A DNA stretch of 64,000 bases from Papaver somniferum (Eukaryota > Streptophyta > Magnoliopsida > Ranunculales > Papaveraceae): NCBI RefSeq assembly GCF_003573695.1, contig NC_039361.1, positions 94,304,279-94,368,278 of the forward strand, read 5' to 3'. Each line of letters opens with the position of its first letter. The first letter of the stretch is position 1. The position numbers and the translations under genes were made by a program. A model generated the notes under the pieces. The model was not told where the DNA came from. It saw nothing but the letters and a program-made list of their open reading frames with translations, and searched no databases. Shown here one piece after another: positions 21,780 through 33,833 of this stretch.

Positions 21780-24008
21780 TTAGACAGTTAAGCAACTTAA
21801 GCTAGCAATGTCAGTGCAATAAGCCAATAAATATAAAAGAAAATGAAAGATTAAGATGTAAGGAAACTTACATGTAACACAACTATCACTGTCACTGAGA
21901 GTGAGATCTGGCATCCAATCACCCAAACAAAGCAATGCTTCAACAAGATCTGGAGATAATGAACTCCTGTGAGATGTGAGAACCCTGCCACCAATACTAA
22001 ATATAGATTCTGATGCTACACTTGTCACTGGAACTTCCAATACATCTCTTGCAATCCTTGAGAGAGTTAGGTACTTAGGAGCATGATTCTTCCACCAACT
22101 TAAGATATCAAACCGCATTTCTTCAATGGTTGTGCCTTTAGGAAGAACTGGTTCTGCTAAGTATGTCTCCAATTCTGATTTCTCAACCTCAAACATATTG
22201 TTTTCCATAATAAAATCATCATAACCAAATTCATATGATGTTGTTGTACCTGCAGAGATCTCAATTCCAGCTGAATGCATTCCAGTATCAAAATAATATG
22301 GAGCTGTAGTGTTGGTTTCATAAGCACAGAAAAGAGCATTGAGTTCAAGCTCAAATTTGTGATAGTGACTTTGATAGTTTTCCACACCATATACTCTCTT
22401 CACAACAAACTCCACCCATTTAGACTTGTACCTAGGATCTAAAATAACACCAATGCCCATCAAAGTGTTACTTTCTTTCCAGTAGCCATTAAATTTCATC
22501 CTCATATTCTTGGCCATGTCTCTGATATACTCATGCTCACTTGATTCTCAGATCTTAATGCATCTATTAACTTCTTGCACCCCACTATAATACAAACTTG
22601 TCGTGGGATAATTAATCCCAGCAAATTTGGTTGAAATTACATCAAACAATTCCAAACATTCACATATATGTACTCCTTGTTGCCACTCCTAAGAAGTTGG
22701 TAGTATCTTGAAGTCATTATCCAAATCATCTAGCCTAACAAAAGCTTGTCTCAGAATAATTGCATCCTTTAGCATCTTAAAGGTGGAGTTCCACCTGGTA
22801 TCCACATCTAAACCCACAGACCTTGAAGCAGGAAGCTTAATTTGGGCAATAGCACATTCAAATCTCTCTTTTCTAGCCTGACTTGACTTGACATATTTTA
22901 CACACTCTCTAACTGTATCTATAAATGGAGCAGCCACTCTCATTCCACACCCTACAATCAAGTGCAATACATGATTACTACACCTCATTTGGAACATATG
23001 CTCATTAAGAACTAAACAATCTTTGCTATCAAGCCATTTATTCAGATTTTCCATCATAACATTGTTGGAGCTAGCATTGTCAGCAGCTACAGCAAAAAGC
23101 TTAGTGTCTATGTTCCAATCTAGACATACTGATTTCACTACAGATGCTAAAACTTCTCCAGAATGTGTTGATGGCACTAAAGTATATGCTAGTGTTTTCT
23201 TAATCAGTTTCCACTCATCATCTATGTAATGCATTGTCACACAACAATAACCATCCTTTTTATGATTACACGACCACATATCTGTTGTTAAACTACACTT
23301 AGATGTAATTGTGTCAAATTGTTCTTGTAATTGCAGTTTGAACTCAGTTCTTAGTTTCATGATATCTTCCCTAACTGTATTCCTATTGTAAAGCTTAGTA
23401 GCGGGATTTAAAGACTTCACAAACTCAACAAAATATGGATGCTCAACTATAGTGATTGGATAACCATGTTTAACAATCATCTTGGCAACAAGTATCCTAG
23501 TACCATCAGCATCATATTTCCAATTAGCTAACTTAGTCTGTGCATTACCTGTTTTGATTATAGTAATTTTTCTTTGTCCTTTCTTGTTCTCAGGATTTTC
23601 TTTGCAGGTTTTAGCATGGTAATGCAATTTGCTGGTTCCTTGGTAACTGGGTGCAGTCAATCTCCTCTTACAATGTTTGCATTTAGCTATAAGTATCCCA
23701 ATCTCCTTACCTTTTACCATCTTATTTCCAATTAACCTTTCAAAATCATTCCATGCATCAGACCTTACTGCACGTAGTTTTTTCTTTTCTCCAGCTATAA
23801 TTGGATCTTCATCTACTTCTATTTCTGCTTTTGCTTCTTCTGTTGGAGGTGCAATAGCAGCAGGTTTTGAATGAATTCCCGAACCTTGAACTTGGTTTAA
23901 TGCATAAGGTAATTGAGATGCAACTGAAAGTAAGGGATTGCTTGATGAACCAACATGATTGGATGCTCCTCTTTCGCTTTGGGACATGCTTAATTTCACG
24001 AATTTCAA
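21780..24008 (-). pseudogene. hAT transposase (BED zinc finger, hATC), two in-frame stops
   Basis: The start is the ATG at 24008. A BED zinc finger lies at about residues 80-140 (SDAWNDFERL, CKHCKRRL, then the paired His/Cys of LHYHAKTC). A transposase core follows, with TTDMWSCNHKKDGYCCVT and AVAADNASSNNVMM. The C-terminal hATC dimerisation domain (SWWKNHAPKYLTLSRIARDV, then VPVTSVASESIFSIGGRVL) ends near 21900. One frame covers the whole protein, with stops only at 22687-22689 and about 22552. Two point mutations therefore separate it from an open frame of about 740 codons. The last about 20 residues before 21780 may be intron read-through (GTAAGTTT near 21869). RICESLEEPER/DAYSLEEPER proteins are domesticated relatives, but TIRs and TSD mark this as a transposon. 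Confidence 0.9.
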
Positions 24009-24289
24009 TCTATTCTGAAAACCCTAATTTCAGAAACCCTAAATTGAAAATTTAGTTTTTAGGATTGAAATTAAACTCAAAAAAAATAGAAGAAGATATC
24101 CCTAGTTTTCTAATCAGTAATCACACATGATTTGTACAGAGAAGATGATGATTTTGCTCGAATTGAAAGGAAGGAGATGAGGGGTGAGTTTTTCTTCTTT
24201 TTTTTTTTCTCTCGTTTGTGTCGACTGAACCAGCTGAAGAAGTGATTCTATCGAAGTATATTAACCTAAGTATAGGAATTTACACGTGA

Positions 24290-24475
24290 TAGTCACACGT
24301 TAGCGGATACCGGAAATAAAGCTAACGGAAATAGCCCAACCGGTACCGTTACGGTAGGATAAAAATATCCGCTACATTATCGGTTACGGACAACCGATTA
24401 CCGATATAACGAAACTAAACCTAACGGAAACAGGATAATTGGATTCGGCTAACGGATAACGGATATCCATTGACA
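24290..24475. promoter_or_regulatory. hAT subterminal repeats, right
   Basis: At least ten TAACGG, CCGGTACCG and CCGATTACCG variants in both orientations next to the right TIR. Confidence 0.65.
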
Positions 24476-24481
24476 GGCCTA

Positions 24482-24588
24482 TGGCTCTCTCTCATTCTTA
24501 ACTGATCCATTCTCTCTCTTCACTTCTAGGTGGTTGGGCTTGCTGTGGCTTGGACTTGCTTCTCTTTCCTACTTTTACCCTATCAACA
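24482..24588 (+). repeat. 5' LTR of element X, second part
   Basis: Matches 33045-33151 from GGCTCTCTCTCATTC to CTATCAACA. The element interior starts at 24589. Confidence 0.9.
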
Positions 24589-27012
24589 TCGCGACCACGG
24601 TGGGAGAAGTCGAGTTTCTCTCCCAGCAAGACCCGTCTGCTCTCCGCGTCTCATCTTCCAATCTTCCGTGCAGCCTTGTTTTCTCCGTTTACCTACGCTG
24701 AGACGCACCAAACATCTGCTCAACTACAACAAGCCGCATCTATCGTCCTTAGGCGCTAGTTACCAGCTTAATCGCCAACTACAACAAGCTGCGTCATCCC
24801 TCCCCACAGCTGACAATGGTACGCGTGCCCGTCATCCGTAGTCATCACCAGTTCAGCTCCGGAGTCCCTCCTACTCTTACCCGCAGCCATCCACAATAAT
24901 TTGCAGAGCTCCTCCAACTCGACAAAATCTTAGTAACAAATCATCGTCGCCCATTATCAACAGAAAGCTAAAGGGGCAGTTGTAACCATTACCACTTTGA
25001 ATCCGGAGAATCTACACCAAGATCAACCCGGGTGATCTTTCATCGAAAACAAATCCAGAAGGCGCCCGATTTAAAAAAAATAAAGATGAGTTTCACCCTC
25101 TTTCTTCATCTCTCAATCACATTGTGTTAATTAATTGATTGTTTCAAAATCAAAAGAAAGAAGGAAAAAAAAATCATCTGTGTAGTACAATTGATTAGTG
25201 ATTCTTATTTTAACTTTTTGCGAGTGTAATCTTCAAACCATTCCACTGATGTTAACACCTTTTTAATTCATGATTGGCCAGCATTTAGTCTCAGTTTAGC
25301 GGAGAAGAGTCGGAACAGTGAGGAGTCTGGCACACCAACTGTTTGTACAAATTCCACAGAGAAGAGCTTTTCAATGTTCAAACACCATCTTTCTGTTCCT
25401 TCCGATCACCTACGCCGAGTCACACTAGCAGCCGCTTCATCCTCCTCCGATTACATCAAGCCACACCAACGTCGCCTGTCTCTTCATCGCTTGCTGCTGT
25501 ATGGATAAATCAAGGACAAATCAGATCCGGATATGAAATCGATTACCAGCGCTTCACTACACCAGCTCCGCTCCATCCTTATTCTCCGACTACCCCAAAG
25601 GGCATCAGCGTCTCACTACATCAGCCGCTTCATCCTGATTCTCTGATTACCTCAAAGTACCAGCGCGTCTTCGTCTGACCGAGAATCGACACAGAGAAGA
25701 ACAGTTGTCGATTGTTTTATACTTTTATTCGACAATATCGTCATTGAATAAGCCGGATGACGAACACTGAATCGGATCAGCGTAATTGAATAAGCCGGAT
25801 GATGAGCTATGAATCGGATCAGCTTCAGCAATGTTTCTCTTTCCGCGCAACACCTTTTCTCTCCTCAACACCGCCGCTTAACCAGAGTGGATAAATCACT
25901 CTCTAGCAAGAGACCCGGCGACAACTCCAACGAATCTAAACGAGCTTCTCAGTTGGATAACAAGAAACCACAGAAAACCCAATTGGCTCACAACTCTTCG
26001 GGTGAATGTTCTTGAAAAAGTTGGTAGATCCACCATAAATCAACGGAAAAGAGGTTTTCAAGCACATGACAACTTAGCCGGAGCTTCCAGGCAAACACTG
26101 AACAGGATGATGTGAACACAGACAAGTTCCAAAGTTATTTGTATGAGACTTCGAATGAACAATAGAGAAGATTGTCGACTACCAATGCCAATGAAGCCTA
26201 CTGCTCAGTCTGCTCTTTACTTTTTCAAAACCTCTAATTGCCTCCTTGGGATGTTGGGACAGTGAGGATACTTAGCTCAAAGTAGTCTCGGAAACTCCTT
26301 GTAATTTGCCATATACAAGCGTCATAAGCAGACTTTGAATGGATTTTGGAAAGCTCAACTGAAGATCACTACATCATCGCCATCTGGAATGGATTTTGAA
26401 TACCACTAAGCACATGAAAGATAAGTTTCTATTGTCTTCTTCAAATCTAGATTGCAAACTGTATATCAATTCTTCAATAACAATTTTATAATCTGCTAGT
26501 GAATGAAGACGTAAGAATGACATGTGACCTTCCGCTCCTATGAGTTATGAATGCTGACCTTAAACCTAGTCATATGTTTAACTCTTTATGATGTTACCAG
26601 GAGCTCCACGACCTGGCTCCATGGTAAATAACTTGTGTATCTGAACTTAATTTAAAGCATGCTATATTTTATTTGCTGATTGGGCATTTTTAGTAAGCTC
26701 CATGATAACCTTAGCAAGGTCTATTAGATAGTTGAATGTATACCCTATTTACAGTCCACCTGTAAGCATTTATCTATAGAAATTTCCCCTCTTCATTTAG
26801 TTGTGTTATAGAGCTGAAGTTGATGAGCATAGGCTCTTTTATCCCTCTCTTGCTACTCCCTTGATCGAGCTCCATTTTCTTAAACGGAAAATATCACATG
26901 ATTTATTTTATCAACAGCTATGCCTATACTACTTACTGTAGAATATCACATAATACCTTGATGTTCTGCTATTTGATTCATTGGCCAGAGAGTCTCCGAA
27001 AATTGTCACTTA
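24589..27012. other. 5' interior of element X, no coding match
   Basis: Starts TCGCGACCACGGTGGGAG. I cannot match this to a specific tRNA 3' end with confidence. Two related low-complexity stretches (about 24640-24790 and 25380-25640) share phrases such as CTACGC-GAG and GCCGC-TCATC, and could be an old internal duplication. Open frames here lack any family signature. Confidence 0.5.
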
Positions 27013-27417
27013 GAGCAAGTCTTACGGTGGAATCCAAACTATTCTAAGTGTGAAAAAACCATGGAATGTCAAGTTTAGTGGCTTCCAAGTTGGGGTCTTC
27101 CACAGAAAATCCAAGCAAGGCTCCACAGTTTGGTGGAATCCATCTGAACGCCAATAAGAATAGCGTTAAACGCAATTAAGAATGGAGCTAAAAAAAGCGA
27201 TTAAGAATTGCGTTTTGTTTTTATCCGTAGATTTAAAATGAGGTGTTGAAATCTAACGGCTGGAAAAAAAGCTCCATTCTTAATTACGTTTTTTTAGCTC
27301 CATTAAGAATAGCGTTTCTACTATTCCACCATTACACTTGCGCTTCCATCCACAGTTCCAAGTGTTGAGGTGGCGTGGAAGATGGAAGATAGATGGATTC
27401 CACCGTAAGACTTGCTC
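27013..27417. mobile_element. Tourist-like MITE
   Basis: 405 bp with perfect 24-bp terminal inverted repeats (GAGCAAGTCTTACGGTGGAA then TCCA), flanked by TTA (27010-27012, 27418-27420). This is the PIF/Harbinger target preference. Internal inverted stretches (AAGAATGGAGCTAAAAAAA and its complement) extend the fold. It is non-coding. A 15-bp phrase GAAAATTGTCACTTA lies immediately left and again 10 bp right of the element. Confidence 0.85.
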
Positions 27418-27572
27418 TTAAGGAAGAGAAAATTGTCACTTAAGGAAAAGCGCTCAGCTCCAACAGTTGTGCATCGATGGACTGCCACTATCCCCAGCAG
27501 AACTAAAAGTGAGCAGCAGCTAACGCAAGCCGCATCATCGTCACTTGAGTGCATCAGCGCCACTTTTTCCTC

Positions 27573-28060
27573 GTGCACCAATAGTCCAAGAAAGGGCTAG
27601 GCTCTGTGCATGACTTAGATGAAGTGCACCAATAGTCCAAGAAAGGACTAGGCTCCGTGCACGGCTTAATGAACTGCACCATAGTCCAAGAAAGGGCTAG
27701 GCTCCGTGCATGACTTAGATGAAGTGCACCAATAATCCCAGAAAGGACTAGGCTCTGTGCATGGTTTAATGAAGTGCACCAATAGTCCAAGAAAGGACTA
27801 GGCTCCGTGCATGGCTTAATGAAGTGCACCAACAGCCCCATAAAGGGATAAGTCTCACGTACGACCCAATGAAGTACGCTAATAGTCCCAGAAAGGACTA
27901 GGCTCCGTGCATGGCTAAATGAAGTGCACCAATAACCCCAAATGTAGCTAGGTTCCGTGCGTGATTAAATGAAGCGCACCAATAGCCCCGAGTTTGGCTA
28001 GGCTCCGTGCATGACCAATGAAGTGCACCAGTAGCTCGAGTACGGCTAGGCTATGAGTAC
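27573..28060. repeat. 51-bp tandem array in element X
   Basis: About ten units starting GTGCACCAATAGTCC and containing GGCTAGGCTCCGTGCATG, at 27573, 27624, about 27674 and so on, becoming degenerate after 27825. The minus-strand frame through it repeats a CTEPSPFLDYW motif purely because 51 is a multiple of three. Confidence 0.9.
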
Positions 28061-29449
28061 AACACATAAAATGGATATAAAGCCTCGAGTACGGCTAGAT
28101 GGAACAAAACCCCGAGCATAGAGATTGAATAAAGCCCCGAGTATGACTAGGGTATAAGTACGGCCGTTAAAATGAAAATAGCCGAGTGGTGAAACAAGAT
28201 GGCCTTCAATGCGGCATGAACTGAAAATAGCTACAAATACGGTTGAGTGATGAGAAATAAAAAGATAGCCTCGAATGCCCCATGAGAAATGAAAAGGGTG
28301 GCCCGAATGTACCATGAGAAGTGAAATAATAAAAATAGATAGATAACTCGAACGTGCCATAAGTTAAGTCAATGCTGAGATCCGGTCATAAGTAAGACTG
28401 TGAGATAATCCCTGATAAAAAAAATAAAATAAAAATAAATGGGGATGCATGCATGGCTTCTTTAATTATGTGACAAACATAAAACTTCGAAAGGGTTAAT
28501 TACATAGGCTCCCATAATAGTCGAAAAGCATTTCAGATATGAGATATGGGCACGTATGGATGAGATTACTAGTAAAGTATTGGGACAAAGCGCCCATAAC
28601 TTAGCTAAATACCAGAGGCGTTACTTACGCTTTCACAAATTACTTGATCACGCGCATAGTTAATTTGGCCGATCAGAACATTTGCACGGGAGCGAGCAAG
28701 AAATAAAAATGTATGAGGGGACTTACCTTCAGAAATATATCATCACTCCTTAAACCCTTGCACGGGAGGCGAGCAAGTCAAACACCATACACTCGTCCGC
28801 CAACTTCACCTATTTAGGCGCGTATAATAATTCCGCATACTATCTAACCAAGTGATTATACAGATTCGTGCATATAAGTATAACACCAAGCACTCATCCG
28901 CCTCATTCTAACAAAAAAAAAAGAGGGTGGAGGGAACATCAAAGGAATAACTACATTAAAACGTTAAAACAAACCAATATTCAAATTTCAATAACAAAAG
29001 CTTAAACAAGGAATAAAGCATTCCATTTAACGCAACTCAGATATATTAAATGCAGAGACGATTAAGGAGGGAGGAGCATCTAATGCTACTTTTCATTTAA
29101 CACATTTCAAGTACATTAAGCGCAAGGCCCTCAATGCGACTTTGACAACTTCAAAATACATCATATGCTTTTAGACAAGGCCACGACGACCGCCAACAGA
29201 AACTAAGGTGGAGCTTAAATATACATACACATATGCTAGTTCGCGCTTATAATAGTCTATCTTATCTCGATCATTGATAAATGATTTCAATATCTACGCG
29301 CAAACGTCATTTCTCTCTCTTGATAAGGGAGCATGTTGAGCGCCTAATCCATACACAAATTCATACCCTGCAAATACAACACTTGGCTTGTTTAGAATGA
29401 ATCCTCAAATTCCTACGTAGCGGATACATCTGGACATAATTTCTTTAAG
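28061..29449. other. element X interior, degenerate repeats, no gene
   Basis: Begins with decayed copies of the upstream repeat (CTCGAGTACGGCTAG). Further right the phrase TTGCACGGGAG-CGAGCAAG occurs at about 28680 and 28755. The stretch at about 29090-29280 matches the inverted copy near 63810-63960. No coding domain is seen. Confidence 0.5.
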
Positions 29450-29645
29450 AATCCCTTCACTTGCACACTTATTTTAGGAGGCGCGCAAATGGCACTCATC
29501 CTCCTTCCACTTGGACATTTAAAATTTCGGAACATATGCTTAGGAGGCGCGCAGGTTGCACTCATCTGCCCTTCACTTGAACACTTATCATCGGAGGCGC
29601 GCATGCTGCACTCATCCGCCATTCCGCTTGAACACCTAAATAAAA
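29450..29645. repeat. tandem repeat of about 57 bp, GGAGGCGCGC units
   Basis: Three to four units of TTAGGAGGCGCGCA-GTTGCACTCATC-(CTTCACTTGAACACTTA). The same repeat occurs in reverse at about 63300-63600, showing that it belongs to element X. Confidence 0.85.
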
Positions 29646-29812
29646 CTCTCATACTGAGTGATAAGCATGTATATGCTACATTTTATACCCATATTTATAT
29701 CAGCTATGATATAATATTTTAGTTACTAATACTATTTTAGTGATTTTGTAGAAAGTACAAGTGAATTCGATCATCCAGTGAAAAAACATCAAAATGTGAG
29801 ACCTAATGGTGT

Positions 29813-30180
29813 TTGCGACGAAAATGGAAAAATGTGGTTGGCCTGGTACTTCCATATATCAGCAACCCCAATGATGAAATGTGGTTGGCCTGGTATTTCC
29901 ATGTATCAGCAACCACAATGATCAATTATGCTGGCCTGGTATTTCTATATATCAACAACACTTATTATGGTGGCCTGGTATTTCCATGTATCAGCAGTCG
30001 GGTTGGCCTGGTATTTCCATGTATCAGCAACCACAATTATGAAATGGGGTTGGCATGGTATTTCCATATATCAGCAACCACAATGATGAAATGAGGTTGG
30101 CATGGTATTTCCATATATCAGCAACCACAATGAAAAAAATGACAAAATGTAGCTGGCCTGGTATCTTCATATATATCAGC
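29813..30180. repeat. tandem repeat GGTTGGCCTGGTATTTCCAT, about 8 units
   Basis: Units of 33-58 bp carry TTGGCCTGGTATTTCCATAT followed by ATCAGCAACCACAATGATGA, starting near 29837, 29889, 29930, 29963, 30003, 30048, 30094 and 30151. Frames on both strands are open by repetition only. Confidence 0.85.
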
Positions 30181-32137
30181 AGCATAAAATTGTTGCATAA
30201 GCGAGGCACAAACGCAACAAAGGAATTGAAATCAAAATGGGGTTGGCACATGCAAACTGAAAATGAGAAGTATTTTATCTTTCTTACTTTATTACAAATA
30301 TATTCCACCGGGATAGATAATTTATTTGCCATGTGAAGAATTAATTGAGGAATATTTACACGTGAGATTATTTTGAAAATAAAATAATTCTTTCTTCATT
30401 TGGGATATTTTGGAAATAAGGAGAGTTTATTATTTCATTGGAAGAACGAGGTGGCAATACTATTTGGGGAAAGATACTGATGACGACATCAAATTGTGTG
30501 CAAGTATTTCATAGAATAATTTATTTTGATACTTTGTTTGATGAAATAAAAGAAAGGGAAGGTGTATAAGAAGGATGTCGAATATTTGGGAGGAATGGGG
30601 AGGCGGCCGCAGAGCCGTTGACAGAGAGAAGAGACGACAATAGTTTGGTGTATTTGAGTTTTCTTTTCTTATAGTTTGCTAAGTTGTTTGTTAGGGTTTA
30701 GATTGAAGTTATTTAATTATATGAACTCTACGATGATATTTCTAATAATGATTCATTGATTAGTGATTTCTCTTCATATAGCTTGGTGTTTAATAGATTA
30801 TGTGATTTTCTTGATTACTTATACTTTTCAATTGATATAGCGTGCTTGGTTAAATTCTTTGACGCAATATGCTTTAGGATTGATATGTAATACTTTAGAA
30901 TCATTACCCGTGAAGCGAAGGAAATTACAGCGGAGAAACCATATTTTAGAATTTAAACATATTATCTTCCGAGACATGAGATTGATTTCGAAATTTGTCT
31001 TGAGTAATAAATAGAGATTAGTCGAGTTTATATGATTGAATTGGTGGAAATCGAAAACCTTAACAACCCGTTACCCATTTTGTTTATTGTCAGAATTATT
31101 TATTATTTCATTTTGTCCCGAATATCTGAAAAATTGTCAAACATAACCTTATTGATTTGTTAGTTTTTGGTATTAGTTAGTAGTAGTATTTTCACACTCC
31201 TCGTGGGAACGACCTGTATTTGCCATTATCTACTAGTTAGACACTGTGCACTTGCAGTATTATTATAGTAGGTTTCCGAACCTACCACTGAGCTGTCATC
31301 CACCCTATAGTTTTCAAAAGAAAGAGAAAGTGTGAAAGCGACAAATTAATGAAACTTCAACTCTTACCCAAAGAGAGGATTCATCCTCCTTAGCACATCC
31401 TAAAGAGTAGGAGTCGATATCTACGCTGATCTACAAGTCTATTGGTCATGTGAGCGATAACTAATCACAAACATGCCTACTATACGAACAACCTTACCAT
31501 TTTCATGAGACAATGAAGCACTTACATTTACGCTCACCTATTCTCTGTAAGAATATATGTCTGCTTGAGTTAGCCGATCGAGATGTAACCACTGGGATGT
31601 TGTAACTAAAACCACTCTTTGTAAGCCGTCTTTTCATACACCGTGACTCTCGTATACTTGCGCCTCATTTGGAATAGCTACATATGCAAGTGCGTAAAGC
31701 ATAATTTACCCGCCACATATGACTCAGAATATATTTTCATTTTGGTACTCGGGGACTGCATTATAAAAATGTAAATATCTTTTCTATCACCCGCGCCTTT
31801 ATCACATGTGATGCTAATAATACACTACGCCTACTAGGATGCAAATGAGAAACCCATTACTGACATACAATAATCTTATTGGATTATTATTGGAACACGA
31901 CAAACATTGATTTGATTGATAGTCCTGGGGACACGGAATCGTGGATATGAACCATTCATCGTGTTTTACCAACTTGGATAGATCTTGCCAACTTTTTCAG
32001 CGCGGAAGGACGCCTCCTCTTTGAGACGGACAAGGAAGACAAAGAACTGACCCTTCTAATAACCTTCTGAGGATATTCGTAATCAGGAAGGAGCTCCCAA
32101 CTCCTATTTATTCTCTCTTTACTCCGGAGCCTCGACT
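30181..32137. other. element X interior without recognised coding sequence
   Basis: AT-rich, no domain matches. 31300-31960 parallels 62620-63270 of the second copy in reverse order (for example ATCCTCCTTAGCA...ATCCTAAAGAGTAGGAGTCG), confirming element identity. Confidence 0.5.
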
Positions 32138-32705
32138 TTAACTTCGTCCAAAAATTTGAAATTTTATTGAATTTGCCTTGGCTAGAATCAAATGATCTCG
32201 AAGATCCTTATCGCTCTTATTAATAGCTTTGAAGATACAAGACGCAGAATAGCAGGTGCCGTCATGAATAAGTAAACCATTAAGTGCGGCCACGTCTTCC
32301 AGCACTGAAGTTTCCCCCCCCCTCCCAAGAAAATAAAAACACATGAGGATCAATCATCCATCAAGCAAACAAGCGCACCAAATTATCATGATCTCGCCGG
32401 ACAGTCATATATAGAGAGGCTGTTACGTCGTCCTATATGACCAAATAGCGGAGTATTTTCCTACGATCGGGGTTGGAGTATATGTAGTCCACCCAAGGAT
32501 CCTAAGCGGGTGAAGATTCAGCGGACGAGCGAAGTGCGATTTTCGGAAAAATATAGTCTCCTTGTGAGCTGCTAGGCGAGGTACCTATTTTAAAGAGGCT
32601 ATCGGGAACACATCCGCCCAGGGACAAAGAAGTAAAACATCGGATGAAATTGGAAGGGAACACGTGAGGGTTCAGCATGCATGGATGTGTCCGACGAATC
32701 AACAT
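32138..32705 (-). pseudogene. plant mobile domain (PMD)-like frame, antisense in element X, broken
   Basis: Two minus-strand frames in different phases, 32705-32502 (RRTHPCMLNPHVFPS) and 32353-32138 (TSVLEDVAALNGLLIHDGT, KAINKSDKDLRDHLILAK). Both align with the better preserved copy at 61155-61805. VLEDVAALNGL followed by a Cys/Tyr-rich segment is characteristic of the plant mobile domain, also called the aminotransferase-like PMD. At least one frameshift separates the blocks. The frame runs opposite to the LTR orientation and ends close to the 3' LTR. Extra antisense frames near the 3' LTR are known in Ty3/Gypsy Tat-group elements. Confidence 0.65.
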
Positions 32706-32741
32706 GTGACTGTTGACCTGGTCTATGACCAGTCAACAGTT

Positions 32742-32749
32742 AGGGGACT
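32742..32749 (+). promoter_or_regulatory. polypurine tract of element X
   Basis: AGGGGACT just before the 3' LTR. The same tract occurs inverted at 61111-61118 in the second copy. Confidence 0.55.
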
Positions 32750-32751
32750 AA

Positions 32752-33151
32752 TGTTGATACATTAAAATAATCATTCCTAAAATGGGTAGCCCCTTATCCT
32801 ACTAAGGGATCCTCTTAAGAAGGATGAACTTGGGGACAAGGTCCAACCCAAAGGATAATGGATGAACCTAGCCCAAGAAGGAATCTTGAAATAGTTGGGC
32901 CCTTTTCCTAGTTCCTTAATAACTTGGAAAAGAGGAAAGTGGCAGTTTTGTAATATATTATCCTCATGAGTGTTTATTTATAAAGAGGATACGAAGGATT
33001 ATTATAAAAAGGTGAAAGAGAGGATACTTAGGGGGGGGGGGGGGGGGCTCTCTCTCATTCTTAACTGATCCATTCTCTCTCTTCACTTCTAGGGGGTTGG
33101 GCTTGCTGTGGCTTGGACTTGCTTCTCTTTCCTACTTTTACCCTATCAACA
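32752..33151 (+). repeat. 3' LTR of element X
   Basis: 400 bp, uninterrupted, TGTTGATACA...CTATCAACA. It contains an uninterrupted run of 17 G at 33031-33047 where the 5' LTR has six. Followed by GAGAC and the rest of the SIRE-like LTR. Confidence 0.95.
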
Positions 33152-33156
33152 GAGAC

Positions 33157-33831
33157 AAATTTGTCTATCTCAATATACTTTTCTATGTGAGACAGATTTG
33201 TTTATCAAGTCTTCGACTTCGGGTCGTAGCAACTCTTAGTTGTGGGTGAGATCACCTAAGGGAATCAAGTGCGTAGAATCCTGCTGTCAGAGACGTAAGG
33301 AGCGCAACTGTACCTTGATCAGTGTGAGATTGATTAGGGCTCAACTACGTTCCAGTCCGAAGTTCATTGGTAGTAGGATAGTGTATGTAGCGGATTAATA
33401 CAGTGTGGTGTTCAAAGCTGAACTAGGTACCGGGTTTTTTCTGCATTTGTGGTTTCCTCGTTAATAAAATTTCTAGTGTCTGTGTTATTTCTATTCCGCA
33501 TTAAATTTTTATATAATTGAAATATCACAGGTTGTGCGTTAAGATCAATCAGTTCTTGAATCCGTCCTTTGGGTTGTTGATTGAATTGATTGATACTTGT
33601 ATATTGGTTTGTGATACCGTCCAAGCTATTTCTCTTATTCAATCGGGCTCGCAAATTCTTATTTGTTTGATCGCGGATTGAATTGAGAAATTGAGATATA
33701 AACTCTTTAATATAATTTTCTAAAGATTGAGTATGACTGTCTAGTTGATTCTCTTAAAAGTATATTGGGGTTTGTCCATATAGATTGCTAAGAAAAATAT
33801 TGGGTGTGGTTGTTAGACCCCCGCTTTTTCA
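33157..33831 (+). repeat. 5' LTR of the SIRE-like element, second part
   Basis: Continues the LTR interrupted at 21000 and ends CCCCCGCTTTTTCA. Its inverse is found from 15864 onward in the inverted element. Confidence 0.85.
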
Positions 33832-33833
33832 AT

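Larger units (their letters stand above)
21290..24481 (-). mobile_element. hAT DNA transposon inside the LTR of element X
   Basis: The ends are TAGGGTTGTCAATG on the left and, read inverted, TAGGCCTGTCAATG on the right. They are flanked by an 8-bp duplication GGGCTCTC (21282-21289) / TGGCTCTC (24482-24489, one mismatch). The uninterrupted site is present in the other LTR at about 33045. Length 3,192 bp. It encodes a BED-hATC transposase on the minus strand. Both terminal 150-190 bp are packed with TAACGGATA-type motifs. Confidence 0.95.
21001..33151 (+). mobile_element. LTR retrotransposon 'element X', large, no gag-pol seen, antisense PMD frame
   Basis: LTRs of about 400 bp begin TGTTGATACA and end CTATCAACA. 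They lie at 21001-24588 (split by a hAT element) and 32752-33151. A perfect 5-bp target duplication GAGAC flanks the element (20996-21000, 33152-33156). The LTRs differ at about 6% of sites by eye. The 8.16-kb interior holds no gag, RT or integrase that I can recognise. It holds tandem arrays, a Tourist-like MITE, and next to the 3' LTR a plant mobile domain frame on the opposite strand. This fits a large retrotransposon derivative, possibly parasitising a Ty3/Gypsy Tat-group partner. A related inverted copy starts at 60709. Confidence 0.9.

Noticed and set aside
24589..24606. Primer binding site of element X
   Set aside because: TCGCGACCACGGTGGGAG does not match a tRNA 3' end that I can name reliably.
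24530..26015. Possible gag or gene in the 5' interior of element X
   Set aside because: Short S/T/P-rich frames without gag, zinc-knuckle or protease motifs.
27554..27841. Minus-strand ORF repeating CTEPSPFLDYW
   Set aside because: 51-bp repeat is a multiple of three. Repetition is explained by DNA, not protein.
29813..30336. ORFs on both strands
   Set aside because: Tandem GGCCTGGTATTTCCAT repeat in element X, open on both strands.
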